A stretch of DNA of 64,000 nucleotides from Pasteuria penetrans (GTDB lineage: Bacteria > Bacillota > Bacilli > Thermoactinomycetales > Thermoactinomycetaceae), in the NCBI RefSeq assembly GCF_900538055.1, contig NZ_UZAC03000001.1:1116001-1180000 (forward strand), written 5' to 3'. Position 1 is the stretch's first letter; each line of letters starts with the position of its first letter. This document shows positions 40,342 through 50,215 of the stretch, piece after piece. The translations under genes and the position numbers were made by a program. The notes beneath the pieces were generated by a model. That model was not told the DNA's origin. It saw only the letters and a list, made by a program, of their open reading frames with translations, and made no database searches.

Positions 40342-43300
40342 TCAATTTCCCTGGGTCCCGTCTGCCTCGGTCCTCTCATCCGTCCCATCCATTTCAGCTA
40401 CCCCAGTTGCGTTGGTCTCCCCATCCGTTCCGGTCCTTTTGATCATATCAGTCACCTCGCCTACCTCAGTCGCCCTGGATACCCCAGTTTTGGTCGACGT
40501 CCCGGTCGATTCCTCCCCTGCCGTTCCGGTCCCTTTGGCAGCAATCCCCGTTCTACCAGCCGTCGCTGCTGTTTTGACCGCCCTAGTAGCCCCCACAGCG
40601 CCAACATTCTCCTCTTCCACAACTTCCATAATTTCCGATTCCTCTGTTTCCCCATCCACACAAAGCCGCAAAGACCGATAACGAACCATACCAGTACCCG
40701 CGGGTACCAATTTACCGATGATTACATTTTCCTTGAGACCAAGCAAACGATCCACTTTACCCTTAATAGCTGCATCCGTCAACACACGCGTTGTCTCCTG
40801 AAAAGAGGCCGCGGAAAGAAAGGACTCTGTTTCCAATGAGGCCTTGGTAATCCCAAGCAACACGGGACGCGCCACCGCGGGATCCAACTCCTTAGCAAAA
40901 GCCTCACGATTCGCTACCTCGAATTCATGAATATCCACTACAGAACCGGGCAACAAACCCGTAGCACCGGCATCCGTAAGCCGAACCTTGCGCATCATCT
41001 GACGAATGACAACCTCCACATGCTTATCGTTGATTTCCACACCCTGCATGCGATAAACCTTCTGTACTTCCTGCAAAATATACTGCTGCACACCGTGCAC
41101 GCCTTTCACGCGCAGCAACTCTTTGGGATCAATGGATCCCTCCGTAATTACATCCCCTGCCTTCATATGATCCCCTTGTCTAACCTTCATCCTGGAACCA
41201 TAGGGAACGGTATGCACCTTATTCTCTACCTTACCCTCCACCTCAACCTCACGTCGATCACGTACCTCACGAATATCAATGACCTTACCATCAATTTCAC
41301 TAACCACAGCCTGACCCTTGGGATTTCTTGCCTCAAAGAGCTCCTGAATACGCGGCAAACCCTGTGTGATATCATCACCCGCTACCCCACCTGTGTGGAA
41401 GGTACGCATGGTCAACTGCGTACCAGGTTCCCCAATGGATTGGGCAGCAATAATACCCACAGCCTCACCAATCTCCACTGCCGTACCGGAAGCCAGATTA
41501 CGACCATAGCAACGTTTGCAAACCCCGTGCCTTGTTCGACAGGCCAACACCGAACGAATTACCATACGCTCAATCCCCGCCTCCAGGATCTGAGCCGCCA
41601 CTTCCTCATCCACCAACTGATTGGGTCCAACCAAAACCTCACCCGTTTGGGGATGCACTACCGTTTGAAAAGACAACCGACCCAGGATCCGGTCCCCCAG
41701 CTCTTCTATGACCTCATTTCCATCCTGAATACGTTCCACCCAAAGACCTTTATCCGTTCCACAATCCTCCTCCCGCACAATCACATCCTGAGCCACATCC
41801 ACCAAACGGCGCGTCAGATAACCGGAATCGGCCGTACGCAAAGCTGTATCGGCCAAACCCTTTCTTGCACCGTGCGTGGAGATAAAATATTCCAGAACAG
41901 TAAGCCCTTCCCGGAAATTCGTCTGAATAGGCTGCTCGATAATCTTCCCTGCCGGATTCGACATCAGACCACGCATCCCCGCTAACTGCGTAATCTGTGA
42001 CACATTCCCCCGAGCTCCCGAATCAGCCATCATGTGAATAGGGTTGTAGTTATCCATACGGCTCATCAAGATCCCCGTAATCTTTTCCTTTGCCTGGCTC
42101 CAAATCTTGATGATCCGTTGATAACGCTCGCCGTCCGTCAGCAGACCACGCCGGAACTGCCCCGCAACCCTATCCACCTGTTCCTTAGCCTCAACAAGAA
42201 TGGCAGGCTTCTCCGTGGGAACCTCCACGTCCGAAACAGACATGGTCACCCCAGCCCGTGTGGAATACTCGTACCCCAAAGCCTTCACCTTATCAAGGAT
42301 TTCCGAGGTAGCGGTAGTCCCAAAACGACGAAAACACTCGGCGATAATACCCCCCAGATCCTTCTTTCGGAGGGGACTCGGATTAGGCAACTTTTCTATA
42401 AATTTGGCAACATCAACCCCCTTATCAAATATAAAATACTTATCTGGTGTAGAATTAAAATTATTCCGCCCTGGCTCATTGATATAAGGAAAATCCCTGG
42501 GGAAAATTTCGTTGAAAACCAGCTTTCCAACCGTTGTAACCAACAAAGCATCCCGCTGTTTCCCCAAAAACTGTTTATTTTCAACATTAGAAGCCTTAAC
42601 CACAATACGTGAATGCAGGGTTACATAACCATGATCATAAGCATTGATAGCCTCACCCACGGAGGAGAAAAACCTTCCCTCGCCAGCCGCACCACCCTTT
42701 TGAATTGTCAAATAATAACTCCCTAACACCATATCTTGTGAAGGGGTTACTACCGGCTTACCATCCTTGGGGTTCAAGATATTCTGGGATGCCAACATCA
42801 ACAGACGAGCCTCTGCCTGTGCCTCCGCAGACAAAGGAACATGCACCGCCATCTGGTCCCCATCAAAATCGGCATTATACGCTGTACAGACCAAGGGATG
42901 GAGACGAATGGCACGACCCTCTACCAGAACGGGTTCAAAAGCCTGTATACCCAATCGGTGTAGCGTGGGGGCCCGATTGAGGAGGACGGGGTGCTCACGA
43001 ATGACTTCCTCCAAAACATCCCACACCTCAGGGTGTATGCGTTCCACTTTTCGTTTGGCACTCTTGATATTATGGGCTAAATTTTTACTCACCAATTCCT
43101 TCATCACAAAGGGCTTGAACAACTCCAAAGCCATTTCCTTCGGCAAACCACATTGAAACATCTTCAAATTAGGGCCAACTACAATAACCGAACGCCCTGA
43201 ATAATCGACCCTTTTTCCCAATAGATTCTGCCTGAATCTACCCTGCTTACCCTTCAGCATATGGGAAAGGGATTTCAAGGAGCGGTTCGCTGCTCCCGTC

Positions 43301-44214
43301 ACCGGACGACCCCTTCGACCGTTGTCAATCAAAGCATCTACCGCTTCCTGCAACATACGTTTCTCATTTTGCACAATGATATCTGGTGCTCCCAAATCGA
43401 GCAACCGCTTAAGGCGATTGTTACGGTTGATCACACGGCGATAGAGGTCATTGAGATCGGAGGTAGCAAAACGTCCCCCATCCAACTGCACCATAGGGCG
43501 TAATTCAGGGGGGATGACCGGCAAAACATCCAATATCATCCACTCGGGACAGTTTCCGGAGGCACGAAAAGCCTCAATGACCTCCAACCGCTTCACAGCC
43601 CGATTGCGCCGCTGCCCCTGTGCGGTTTGCAGTTCTTCCCGTAATTGTTTGACCTCACTATCTAAATCAATCCCCAACAACAACTGCTTGATAGCTTCCG
43701 CGCCCATCATGGCTTTGAAAGTCTGACCATACTTCTCCCGATAACCCCGGAATTCCTTCTCTGATAAAAGCTGCTTCCTCTCCAGAGGCGAATCCCCTGG
43801 GTCGATCACGATGTAGGAAGCAAAATAAATCACTTCCTCCAAGGAACGGGGTGTCACATCCAGCACGAGCCCCATGCGACTGGGGATACCCTTAAAGTAC
43901 CAAATGTGCGACACCGGAGCTGCCAACTCGATGTGCCCCATTCTCTCGCGCCGTACCTTAGCACGTGTAACCTCAACCCCACACCGGTCACAAACGATTC
44001 CCTTGTAACGAACACGTTTGTATTTTCCACAATGACATTCCCAATCCTTCGTAGGACCAAAAATCTTCTCGCAAAAGAGCCCTTCCTTCTCAGGGCGCAA
44101 CGTTCGATAATTGATCGTTTCGGGCTTTTTCACCTCGCCCCGAGACCATGAACGCACCTTTTTAGGCGAAGCAAGCGCAATTTTCATATACTCAAAATGA
44201 TTTACATCGAGCAA
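40342..44214 (-). CDS. rpoC: DNA-directed RNA polymerase beta' subunit with long C-terminal tail
   Basis: About 1290 residues (Bacillus about 1200). The N-terminal zinc finger ([23 protein letters not shown]), the catalytic [12 protein letters not shown] with three Asp binding Mg2+, the trigger-loop region ([19 protein letters not shown]) and the second zinc site ([13 protein letters not shown]) are all present. The TTG at 44214 is chosen because it gives [12 protein letters not shown] as in relatives; an upstream GTG at 44280 adds 22 unrelated residues. After the normal end ([11 protein letters not shown]) there are about 95 extra residues rich in Thr, Gly, Ala and Glu. rpoB is not upstream; the 5' flank is non-coding and intron-derived. 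Confidence 0.97.
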   Translation of the reverse strand: MLDVNHFEYMKIALASPKKVRSWSRGEVKKPETINYRTLRPEKEGLFCEKIFGPTKDWECHCGKYKRVRYKGIVCDRCGVEVTRAKVRRERMGHIELAAPVSHIWYFKGIPSRMGLVLDVTPRSLEEVIYFASYIVIDPGDSPLERKQLLSEKEFRGYREKYGQTFKAMMGAEAIKQLLLGIDLDSEVKQLREELQTAQGQRRNRAVKRLEVIEAFRASGNCPEWMILDVLPVIPPELRPMVQLDGGRFATSDLNDLYRRVINRNNRLKRLLDLGAPDIIVQNEKRMLQEAVDALIDNGRRGRPVTGAANRSLKSLSHMLKGKQGRFRQNLLGKRVDYSGRSVIVVGPNLKMFQCGLPKEMALELFKPFVMKELVSKNLAHNIKSAKRKVERIHPEVWDVLEEVIREHPVLLNRAPTLHRLGIQAFEPVLVEGRAIRLHPLVCTAYNADFDGDQMAVHVPLSAEAQAEARLLMLASQNILNPKDGKPVVTPSQDMVLGSYYLTIQKGGAAGEGRFFSSVGEAINAYDHGYVTLHSRIVVKASNVENKQFLGKQRDALLVTTVGKLVFNEIFPRDFPYINEPGRNNFNSTPDKYFIFDKGVDVAKFIEKLPNPSPLRKKDLGGIIAECFRRFGTTATSEILDKVKALGYEYSTRAGVTMSVSDVEVPTEKPAILVEAKEQVDRVAGQFRRGLLTDGERYQRIIKIWSQAKEKITGILMSRMDNYNPIHMMADSGARGNVSQITQLAGMRGLMSNPAGKIIEQPIQTNFREGLTVLEYFISTHGARKGLADTALRTADSGYLTRRLVDVAQDVIVREEDCGTDKGLWVERIQDGNEVIEELGDRILGRLSFQTVVHPQTGEVLVGPNQLVDEEVAAQILEAGIERMVIRSVLACRTRHGVCKRCYGRNLASGTAVEIGEAVGIIAAQSIGEPGTQLTMRTFHTGGVAGDDITQGLPRIQELFEARNPKGQAVVSEIDGKVIDIREVRDRREVEVEGKVENKVHTVPYGSRMKVRQGDHMKAGDVITEGSIDPKELLRVKGVHGVQQYILQEVQKVYRMQGVEINDKHVEVVIRQMMRKVRLTDAGATGLLPGSVVDIHEFEVANREAFAKELDPAVARPVLLGITKASLETESFLSAASFQETTRVLTDAAIKGKVDRLLGLKENVIIGKLVPAGTGMVRYRSLRLCVDGETEESEIMEVVEEENVGAVGATRAVKTAATAGRTGIAAKGTGTAGEESTGTSTKTGVSRATEVGEVTDMIKRTGTDGETNATGVAEMDGTDERTEADGTQGN

Positions 44215-45084
44215 TAGCCCTACACCCCCCCGATCAACGCCCACCTTCTCTGCCCCATTACAAGGGCAAACAAGCGTCACTCAGAAACCATAAGCCCGTA
44301 CCCCCGGAATCAACAACCTGAGTCAACCACACAAAAAATATCTTTCCCTCCTGCCCCGTACGGAGAAAAACCACCCATCCTGCCCCGTACGGAGAAAAAC
44401 CACACATTCATAATCCTTAAATCAGACCTGCACAAAACACCCCCGTACATCATGAAAACCACGTGACAACGATTCCTTCGCTAACCTTTTTTACCAATGC
44501 AAACAATCCCCGTCCACCGGGGTTTCCTTACTCGTTCTCGATACCCGACACAAAACTGTGGGCCCCATATTTTTCTAGCTACATCATCATCATCCCAAAA
44601 TAGTTCCCAAATCTCAACGGCCTTCGCTTTCAGTTGGAAACATGATCTATAAAGTATGCCGTATACGGTGGTCTCCTACCACAACGCCAAAGGCAAAGGA
44701 CTGCAGACGCACCCCCATTTTCCCCCATATGCGTATTCGAAAACCGTCCACAAGATCGAAGTCACTTATGAAGAAATACACTGCGCCCATGCTACCACAT
44801 TGTTCTCCCCACTGTCAAAACAAACCACGCGGCGGTATCCAACCGCCCCTCGGCAATCATTCTGGCATGGGAAATCGGAATCAAAGATCGACACTACCTT
44901 TCCCCCCGGGCTAGGAAAACGAGATTGGATCTCCAACCTTCACCCGCCTAGTACAAACAACGAAGATTTAGCGCACTCAGCATTTCTTTATTAGTATGAT
45001 CATTAAAAACATAACAATAATAATTGATGATGTAATAGTAAAGAAAATGAGATTATTATATAAATGTTTATTAAATTAAACTTA
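44215..45084. other. rpoC upstream region, no gene
   Basis: About 0.8 kb without a supported gene, where rpoB would be expected. It includes a 26-base direct repeat (44349-44374 and 44378-44403) centred on the palindrome CCGTACGG. No clear promoter for rpoC was found. Confidence 0.55.
44349..44403. repeat. 26-base direct repeat upstream of rpoC
   Basis: The unit beginning tcctgccccgtacggag occurs twice with a 29-base period, each holding the palindrome CCGTACGG. On the minus strand each palindrome is preceded by a T run. Function unknown; possibly an operator or a duplicated stem. Confidence 0.7.
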
Positions 45085-45386
45085 TCTTCCCTTCGGTTGC
45101 ATGGACCAAGCCAATGTACCATCCGAAGTAAAGAGATGATCGTGAGTTAGACCCAACGGGTCTAACTGGACGCACAATCCGCGGTAAGGAGATGATTGCA
45201 AGTTGGACCAGGCAACATGGGATCGAAACCCGTATAGAACACAGCAGAGGAGAAGGTACGAAGAACGTGACACCAGACCGGTGTTCTGAATGGGCAAAAT
45301 CCTATGGGACCATAAGAGCCACATAACGCGGGAGTATTACGTGTGGTTCTGTGAGAGGGTTGGCTGAGATGCCAGCCCTACTCGAC
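45085..45386 (+). mobile_element. Group II intron 3' end (domains IV-VI), solo fragment
   Basis: Domain V at 45316-45350 is 35 bases: GAGCCACATAAC, a GGGA-type loop and ACGTGTGGTTCT pairing back. Domain VI follows, with a bulged A in GGCTGAGATGCC, and ends CTACTCGAC at 45386, a normal intron 3' terminus. No 5' half or maturase is attached. The 3' exon sequence is the end of a membrane protein gene paralogous to 46919-47818. Confidence 0.75.
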
Positions 45387-45674
45387 GGTGTATCAAGAAA
45401 GTCGCCTAGAGGGCTATACGCCGTGGTTACGTGCGAGTCTGCATAGGGTTTATATACAAAAATTTTATATATTTTTATGTAATTGGCTGCTTCTTCCTCC
45501 CCATAGCGCGGGTCCGTTGGGAAGACAAGGGGGCTTGGAAAGATCCAGGAAGGAGCACACAACCCCGCCTTGCCCTAAATGGGGAACGAGGATCCAGGAT
45601 CTTCCCCTGCAAGGGATTTCAACCGGGGTAACTAAGGTCCAACCAAGGAGTTCTACGTGGAAGGAACACAATGG
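45387..45674. repeat. 285-bp direct repeat, left copy
   Basis: Closely matches 47797-48088. It begins with codons corresponding to the last residues of the 46919-47818 membrane protein (VKKVA) and continues into its 3' flank. It is therefore the remnant of a lost upstream paralogue of that gene, cut by the group II intron. Confidence 0.85.
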
Positions 45675-45685
45675 AATAGAATGGA

Positions 45686-45843
45686 TCTATAGGGTAATTA
45701 GGATCAATTTAGATTTTACTACATATTTTATTTAAATAATTAATAAAAAATAGATCTAGATAGACCCAGAGACAGGATATCAGATATGTCGGGGGAACAA
45801 AAAAGGTCCCCTCAGGGCCCCGACACAGAATTTGGGATGCAAC
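45686..45843 (-). mobile_element. Solo IS256-family left end (158-bp remnant)
   Basis: Reverse-complement match to the left 150 or so bases of the IS256 copies at 2675 and 52036. It includes the terminal repeat, GGGGCC-rich stem and the AT-rich stretch (ttaattatt-like), with scattered changes. No transposase remains. It sits directly upstream of the Cys-rich gene region. Confidence 0.8.
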
Positions 45844-45929
45844 CGAAGTACAATGGGCCATGGGGTGCGGAATGCACAATAGGTGGAGGCAATGTTGGGC
45901 TATGTACTAGGCAAGAATCCTGTTGTGGG

Positions 45930-46499
45930 TGTGAATTCCTGAACAAGATTTTCATACTATACGCCCTTTTCGTCGCCTTCTCCCCTCACTTGTTAGGAGG
46001 AGGGGCTTAGTTCTACTCTGCAGCTACAGATGCAGTAGAATTTGGCGATAAAGGGATCCAAGAGGGCGATACTGTGGATTCAGTGAAATTGGATAAGGGG
46101 GAGGGAAAGGCCGAAAAGAAGGATGAAGCTGTGGTAAAACAAGGGATCACACTCCACCCTTCCCGTGCAACAGATGAGTCAAAAGAAGTAGCCGCTGTGG
46201 AATATGAAAGTGAGAAGGATGGCTATAGTGAGAGAAGGGAATGTGCTGCATTACAGGGGGGAAATAGAATAGGGGAGGAATCCTTAGGAAGACGTTCTAA
46301 ACGGTGGCCGTGGTCGGTGTGTGAGAGCTGCGAAATATTGAGTGATGTGGGTTCAGCTGCAGTGCCGGCTGTTGTTTGTGGGATCATTACTAAAAATGGT
46401 TGGGTTGCTACTCAGTGTGGCATTGCAGGTAGCGTGATCGTTGGGACATTTAAGAGGAACGTATGGAATCCTTGTGAAGATCTTTGTAGTAGGAGGTAA
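45930..46499 (+). pseudogene. Cys-rich secreted protein gene, leader separated by an in-frame TAG
   Basis: A continuous frame encodes LNKIFILYALFVAFSPHLL, then GGGA, a TAG at 46008-46010, then FYSAATDA and a charged region to 46499. A hydrophobic segment followed by SAA-T is a signal peptide broken by one stop. An ATG at 46074 could start a leaderless 141-residue product. The C-terminal part after GRRSKR holds six Cys (WSVCESC, VVC, TQC, PCEDLC). It resembles the Cys-rich domain of the protein at 390-1334 in layout, and it precedes a paralogous membrane gene. It is either recently inactivated or translated by read-through. Confidence 0.6.
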
Positions 46500-46918
46500 A
46501 AATATGATCTCGACGAGGATGGCCATATCAATAGATTAGTCCGTATCATTTTACCATACAAAGGGGGATTTAATAGAGAGAGATAAGACAGTCCATCGAT
46601 CATAATACATTTTCTTATGTTGAAATTTTTGGTTATAGGGAATAGTGCACAAAGAAGCCGATGGTCTGTCATTTCTTCTTTATGTTAGAAAAAGTCCCTT
46701 ATGCAAATGTTGGAATATTCCCTAAAAAACTTTCCTAGGGTGGTTGAGATAGAGGAGAGTTCAAAATGATGGGCCAACGAGGTGCATAGACCCAGAATCT
46801 TGATTATCTATTGGGTATTAGGTACGATGCTGGGTACCATGTTCTTGATGCAGGATTCTGTCCTGCTTCCACTGAGTATTAGGGGGGTGTCAAAAATGGA
46901 GATAGGAGCGTTGGAATC
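46500..46918. other. Spacer between the Cys-rich gene and the membrane protein gene
   Basis: 419 bases without a supported gene. The equivalent spacer in the 5' module is only 62 bases, so sequence has been gained here or an intervening gene has decayed. Confidence 0.5.
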
Positions 46919-47818
46919 ATGATGAAAAATATGTATTTTTTACTGTATGTTGGTTTGCCTCGCTTATTGACCTTTATGCCCATTGCTATGTGGGTCGAAG
47001 CACTTAGTTCTTTCCGTTATGGATCGCTCCTTTTTTGGTACTTTTGTGTTTGGTCTGGTTGTCTCACCTCTCCTACTTTGAGTTCAAGGACTGCGTCTTC
47101 CCATGTGTTTCGCGGGACCGAGGGTAGGGGCCAAATCGAGACGAAACAAGAAAGAAAAAAATATTTATATATTTTTAATATTGTTGTATTAATTACGAGT
47201 ATAATAATTGCTGCGGTTGCGATTTGGGAAGATAGGCCAGCCCAAGATTTATATCAAGAAAAGGTGGTTGGTGTCCTCTGCGCTATGGTTTGCGTTGTTA
47301 TGGGCCCGCTATTGGAGAGGGAGGACCGTAAAAAGTGGACTCAGCATTTGCATCGTTGGCACAGAGAATGTAAGGCAGAGCCTTTCTTGCACCGACGGTG
47401 GCCGGTTTTGGTTGGCACCTGGCTTTTTGGGGGACTGCTTTATGGGTTGTCCATTTTTATGGTTGATCGCTATGCTGTAGAATGGTGGGCGGGGTTGGGA
47501 TTTTTGATTAGTTATGGAGTTCTTATTGGGTTGGTTCTTATGATGGGTAGAGGTCTTCCTAGTTCCCACCCCTTGAGTTTCGTTCATTGGTACCGATCAC
47601 TGTTGGTTATTATGGCGGTGATGGTGCCGTTTCACGGGTTCATGAATTTGATTTATCTACCGATGGTACAGCCTTGGTTACAAAAAAGTATACCTCTTTG
47701 GACAGAAGGAGGACTTTTTCGTATTCATGATTTCATAATTTTTTCAATTGCAGTAATTTTAATAGCAAGATTTGTTTTTCTTGGACCTGGGGTCCGGTGT
47801 GTTAAGAAAGTTGCCTAG
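46919..47818 (+). CDS. Polytopic membrane protein, paralogue of 1397-2302
   Basis: A 299-residue protein with about seven membrane spans. Features shared with the 5' paralogue: LPRLL near the N-terminus, IAMWVE, HLHRWHREC, SSHPLSFVHW and the YLPMVQPWLQKSIP block. The conserved polar motifs face the same predicted side, suggesting a common function. AGGAG lies about 10 bases before the ATG. The last codons lie in the 285-bp direct repeat. Likely immunity, export or processing partner of the upstream Cys-rich peptide. Confidence 0.78.
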   Translation: MMKNMYFLLYVGLPRLLTFMPIAMWVEALSSFRYGSLLFWYFCVWSGCLTSPTLSSRTASSHVFRGTEGRGQIETKQERKKYLYIFNIVVLITSIIIAAVAIWEDRPAQDLYQEKVVGVLCAMVCVVMGPLLEREDRKKWTQHLHRWHRECKAEPFLHRRWPVLVGTWLFGGLLYGLSIFMVDRYAVEWWAGLGFLISYGVLIGLVLMMGRGLPSSHPLSFVHWYRSLLVIMAVMVPFHGFMNLIYLPMVQPWLQKSIPLWTEGGLFRIHDFIIFSIAVILIARFVFLGPGVRCVKKVA

Positions 47819-48088
47819 AAGGCTGTACGCCGTGGTTACTTGCGAGTCTGCATAGAGTTTATATACAAAAATTTTATATATTTTTATGTAATTGGCTAAC
47901 TTCTTCCTCCCCATAGCGCGGGTCCGTTGGGAAGACAAGGGGCTTGGGAAGATCCAGGAAGGAGCACACAGCCCCGCCTTGCCCTAAATGGGGAAAACGA
48001 GGATCCAGGACCTTCCCCTGCAAGGGATTTCAACCGGGGTAACTAAGACAGGTCCAACCAAGGAATTCTACGTGGAAGGAACACAAGG
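47797..48088. repeat. 285-bp direct repeat, right copy
   Basis: Starts in the last codons of the membrane gene and matches 45387-45674, including an AT-rich segment (tttatatacaaaaatttta) and a GC-rich block ending gtggaaggaacacaa. Together the two copies bracket the module. Confidence 0.85.
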
Positions 48089-48148
48089 GACCGTACAATT
48101 TTTGGTGGGAATGTCCTATCTATAAATCTAGCCTCACCTTTTGGTAAA

Positions 48149-48226
48149 GGGGTTTCCGTACTTTAATGGTTACGGAACCAGGAGGACCTAGGATGGTCCC
48201 TATTTTTTTATGGTTCATGAGGGCTG
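48149..48226. repeat. Inverted copy of the sequence at about 60145-60222
   Basis: The block from tccgtactttaatggttac to tatggttcat matches the reverse complement of the region just upstream of the intact M1 aminopeptidase gene, with a few changes. No coding content. Confidence 0.75.
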
Positions 48227-48262
48227 TTCGCACCCCTCTTACTAGAGTATTTGTACAAATCA

Positions 48263-49288
48263 TCAGTACCCCCTTCCTCCAACCCAACCATTGGGGGTGC
48301 CGAAGAATCCAAAGTTTGATATGGACAAATCATAGGCAAGACAACAAAGCGACAATAGCGTTAAAGCACCAAGGATAGCCCAAAGTAGGCCATCTTTGAC
48401 ATCGCCATGGGACCGTAACACACCCCTCCCCTGCGTATCACAATCATAATTGAATATCTCTAGATAATTGCAAGGAGATGCACAAAATAAATTTTTTAAA
48501 AAATCGGAAATAGAATGAACTCTGGGGAAGGATCTCAAGAAAACACGGCGCTGACCTAAAAGAAGATGGGCCCAGGAAGGTAGGACGCGGGAAAATCGAG
48601 CCCAGGTATACACCAAAATACATTGAAGTATCATATCTAAGTGAAGAGGATTGATACCAGAAACAAAATGGGGAACGAAATGAAACAAATGCAGGGGTGA
48701 CAAATACCCTGATAGGCACATAATGATTTGTCTATTGACAAAATTCACATCGATGCCCTGCACCCCCAACCAGTGTTCCTCTTGCCAAATTCTCCCGCGT
48801 AAGGCAGCCATCCATCCTATTGTGCCTAGTGTCAACAACCATACGGAAGGAAAGATCCATAAGAATACACATGTCATAACCAAAAAACATAACGCCCCTC
48901 CCCATGAAACCAAGTACCACCCCCCCCTTCTCCATAAACTATGTTGTACTATAGCACGCCGACAATGTTCCCGGTCTGTGGACCACTGAATCATCTGTCT
49001 AGCAGCTACCTGGAGGAGGAATCCACCATTCTTTTTTCTTTCCTTTTTCAACCAAAGAACCACCATAATAGAAAAATATATATAACAAAAGGAACTCACT
49101 ATCAATGGTGTTCCATACTTTGACACGATCCGTCCCTTTTCTACCATGTAAAGTGACATATGAAGAAAAAGTAAAAAATGAAAGAAAAAGCTAATCCAAC
49201 CCCAACGCGCCACAACGAATCGTATAGGGTAACAAGGATCTTTATCCCCGGGCGACCCAATCATTGAAGTATATAGTCGTCTCCCCAT
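48263..49288 (-). CDS. Polytopic membrane protein of unknown function
   Basis: 341 residues with about seven hydrophobic segments (roughly residues 30-50, 62-80, 128-145, 147-165, 205-225, 235-252 and 300-322). Central and C-terminal polar parts contain Cys clusters (CASPCNYLEIFNYDC). I recognise no family. It does not share the QPWL motif of the paired membrane proteins. An AAAGGGA box lies close to the ATG. It is convergent with the membrane gene at 46919-47818; no Cys-rich peptide gene is adjacent. Confidence 0.6.
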   Translation of the reverse strand: MGRRLYTSMIGSPGDKDPCYPIRFVVARWGWISFFFHFLLFLHMSLYMVEKGRIVSKYGTPLIVSSFCYIYFSIMVVLWLKKERKKNGGFLLQVAARQMIQWSTDREHCRRAIVQHSLWRRGGWYLVSWGGALCFLVMTCVFLWIFPSVWLLTLGTIGWMAALRGRIWQEEHWLGVQGIDVNFVNRQIIMCLSGYLSPLHLFHFVPHFVSGINPLHLDMILQCILVYTWARFSRVLPSWAHLLLGQRRVFLRSFPRVHSISDFLKNLFCASPCNYLEIFNYDCDTQGRGVLRSHGDVKDGLLWAILGALTLLSLCCLAYDLSISNFGFFGTPNGWVGGRGY

Positions 49289-49599
49289 TCCCTTTCCCCC
49301 CGAAACTATGGAAATACCTACCTTCTCAATCCCTTACCTTAAACCACAACCGGTTCCATTCCCATTCAACTCCCAGTTTTCGGTCCCCCACGGTCAACTA
49401 TTTCGACATTTGCCCTATGGTGACACAGAGTAGGATCAATCTCCATTTTCTGTATCATAATTCCCACATTCGTAATCCATAACTCGTCCCTCCGACCTTA
49501 TGACAACAACCCCCTAGTTTTCCTTCTCCACACCGATTCTCCAAACGGGGCTATAGGACCCTGGCAAGTGCGCGGGTAAATCACAACCACTAGTGGAGC
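49289..49599. other. Intergenic, no gene recognised
   Basis: Upstream of the minus-strand membrane protein gene. Only short unsupported frames. Confidence 0.5.
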
Positions 49600-49905
49600 A
49601 AATCCATTTGGAGAATACCGCGCCCCGAGTAAGACTGGCATCTCAGCCAACCCTCTCACGCCGAGTAGGGATGGCATCTCAGAGCCAACCCTCTCACAGA
49701 ACCACACGTACTACTCTCGCATTATGTGGCTCTTATGGTCCCATGGGATTTTGCCCATTCAGAACCCCAGTCTGGTGTTACGTTCTCCGTGCCTTCCTCT
49801 GCTGTGTCCTATCCGGGTTCCAATCCAATGTTGCCTGGTCCAACTTGCGATCATCTCTTTGCTTCGGATTGTACATCGGCTGGTCCAGGCAAACCATTTA
49901 ACCCC
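49600..49905 (-). mobile_element. Group II intron 3' end with duplicated domain VI
   Basis: The best-preserved domain V in the window, at 49698-49732, 35 bases with a GAGA tetraloop and the two-base bulge. Domain VI (ending CTACTCGGC) is followed by a second tandem domain VI copy (GTGAGAGGGTTGGCTGAGATGCC, about 49625-49659). The domain IV-like part matches the fragments at 36.7 and 45.2 kb. No maturase gene. Confidence 0.75.
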
Positions 49906-50009
49906 TCCACTCCACCCTCATCACAAGAGTTTCTTCGCCCTAACTTTATTCAATGATAGTAATAAAACCATCGCAATGAGGATGTAGCGAATGTAGCGAG
50001 GGCTTTGAA

Positions 50010-50215
50010 TTACCCGGCTTGATCCAGCCAACGCACAATCCAAAATTAGGGGGATCACCGTAAAATGAACCAAACGACATTGGGTCAAAACTCGAACAGA
50101 TACAGCAAAAAAAGGGTACTGCACTGCAGGAACGCGACATCAGACTGGCACCCGAACAGTGTATTTACGTGTAGTTCTGTAAGAAGGGTGGGTTGGCTGA
50201 AGTGCCAACTTCGCC
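50010..50215 (+). mobile_element. Group II intron 3' end, heavily decayed
   Basis: Matches the 45085-45386 fragment over its domain IV-like part, then jumps by a deletion into the second half of domain V (TTACGTGTAGTTCTG) and a domain VI-like hairpin ending GCCCGAC. Domain V cannot fold, so this is dead sequence. Confidence 0.6.

Noticed and set aside
40927-41985. Long plus-strand frame of about 350 codons opposite rpoC
   Set aside because: Shadow of rpoC on the opposite strand: composition is His/Asn/Leu-rich without domains, and rpoC is unmistakable.
44281-45000. Possible remnant of rpoB upstream of rpoC
   Set aside because: Neither strand shows RpoB motifs in any frame that I could read.
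45082-45735. Short frames around the group II intron 3' end and direct repeat
   Set aside because: Frames overlap domain V/VI or the repeat and are not conserved between the repeat copies.
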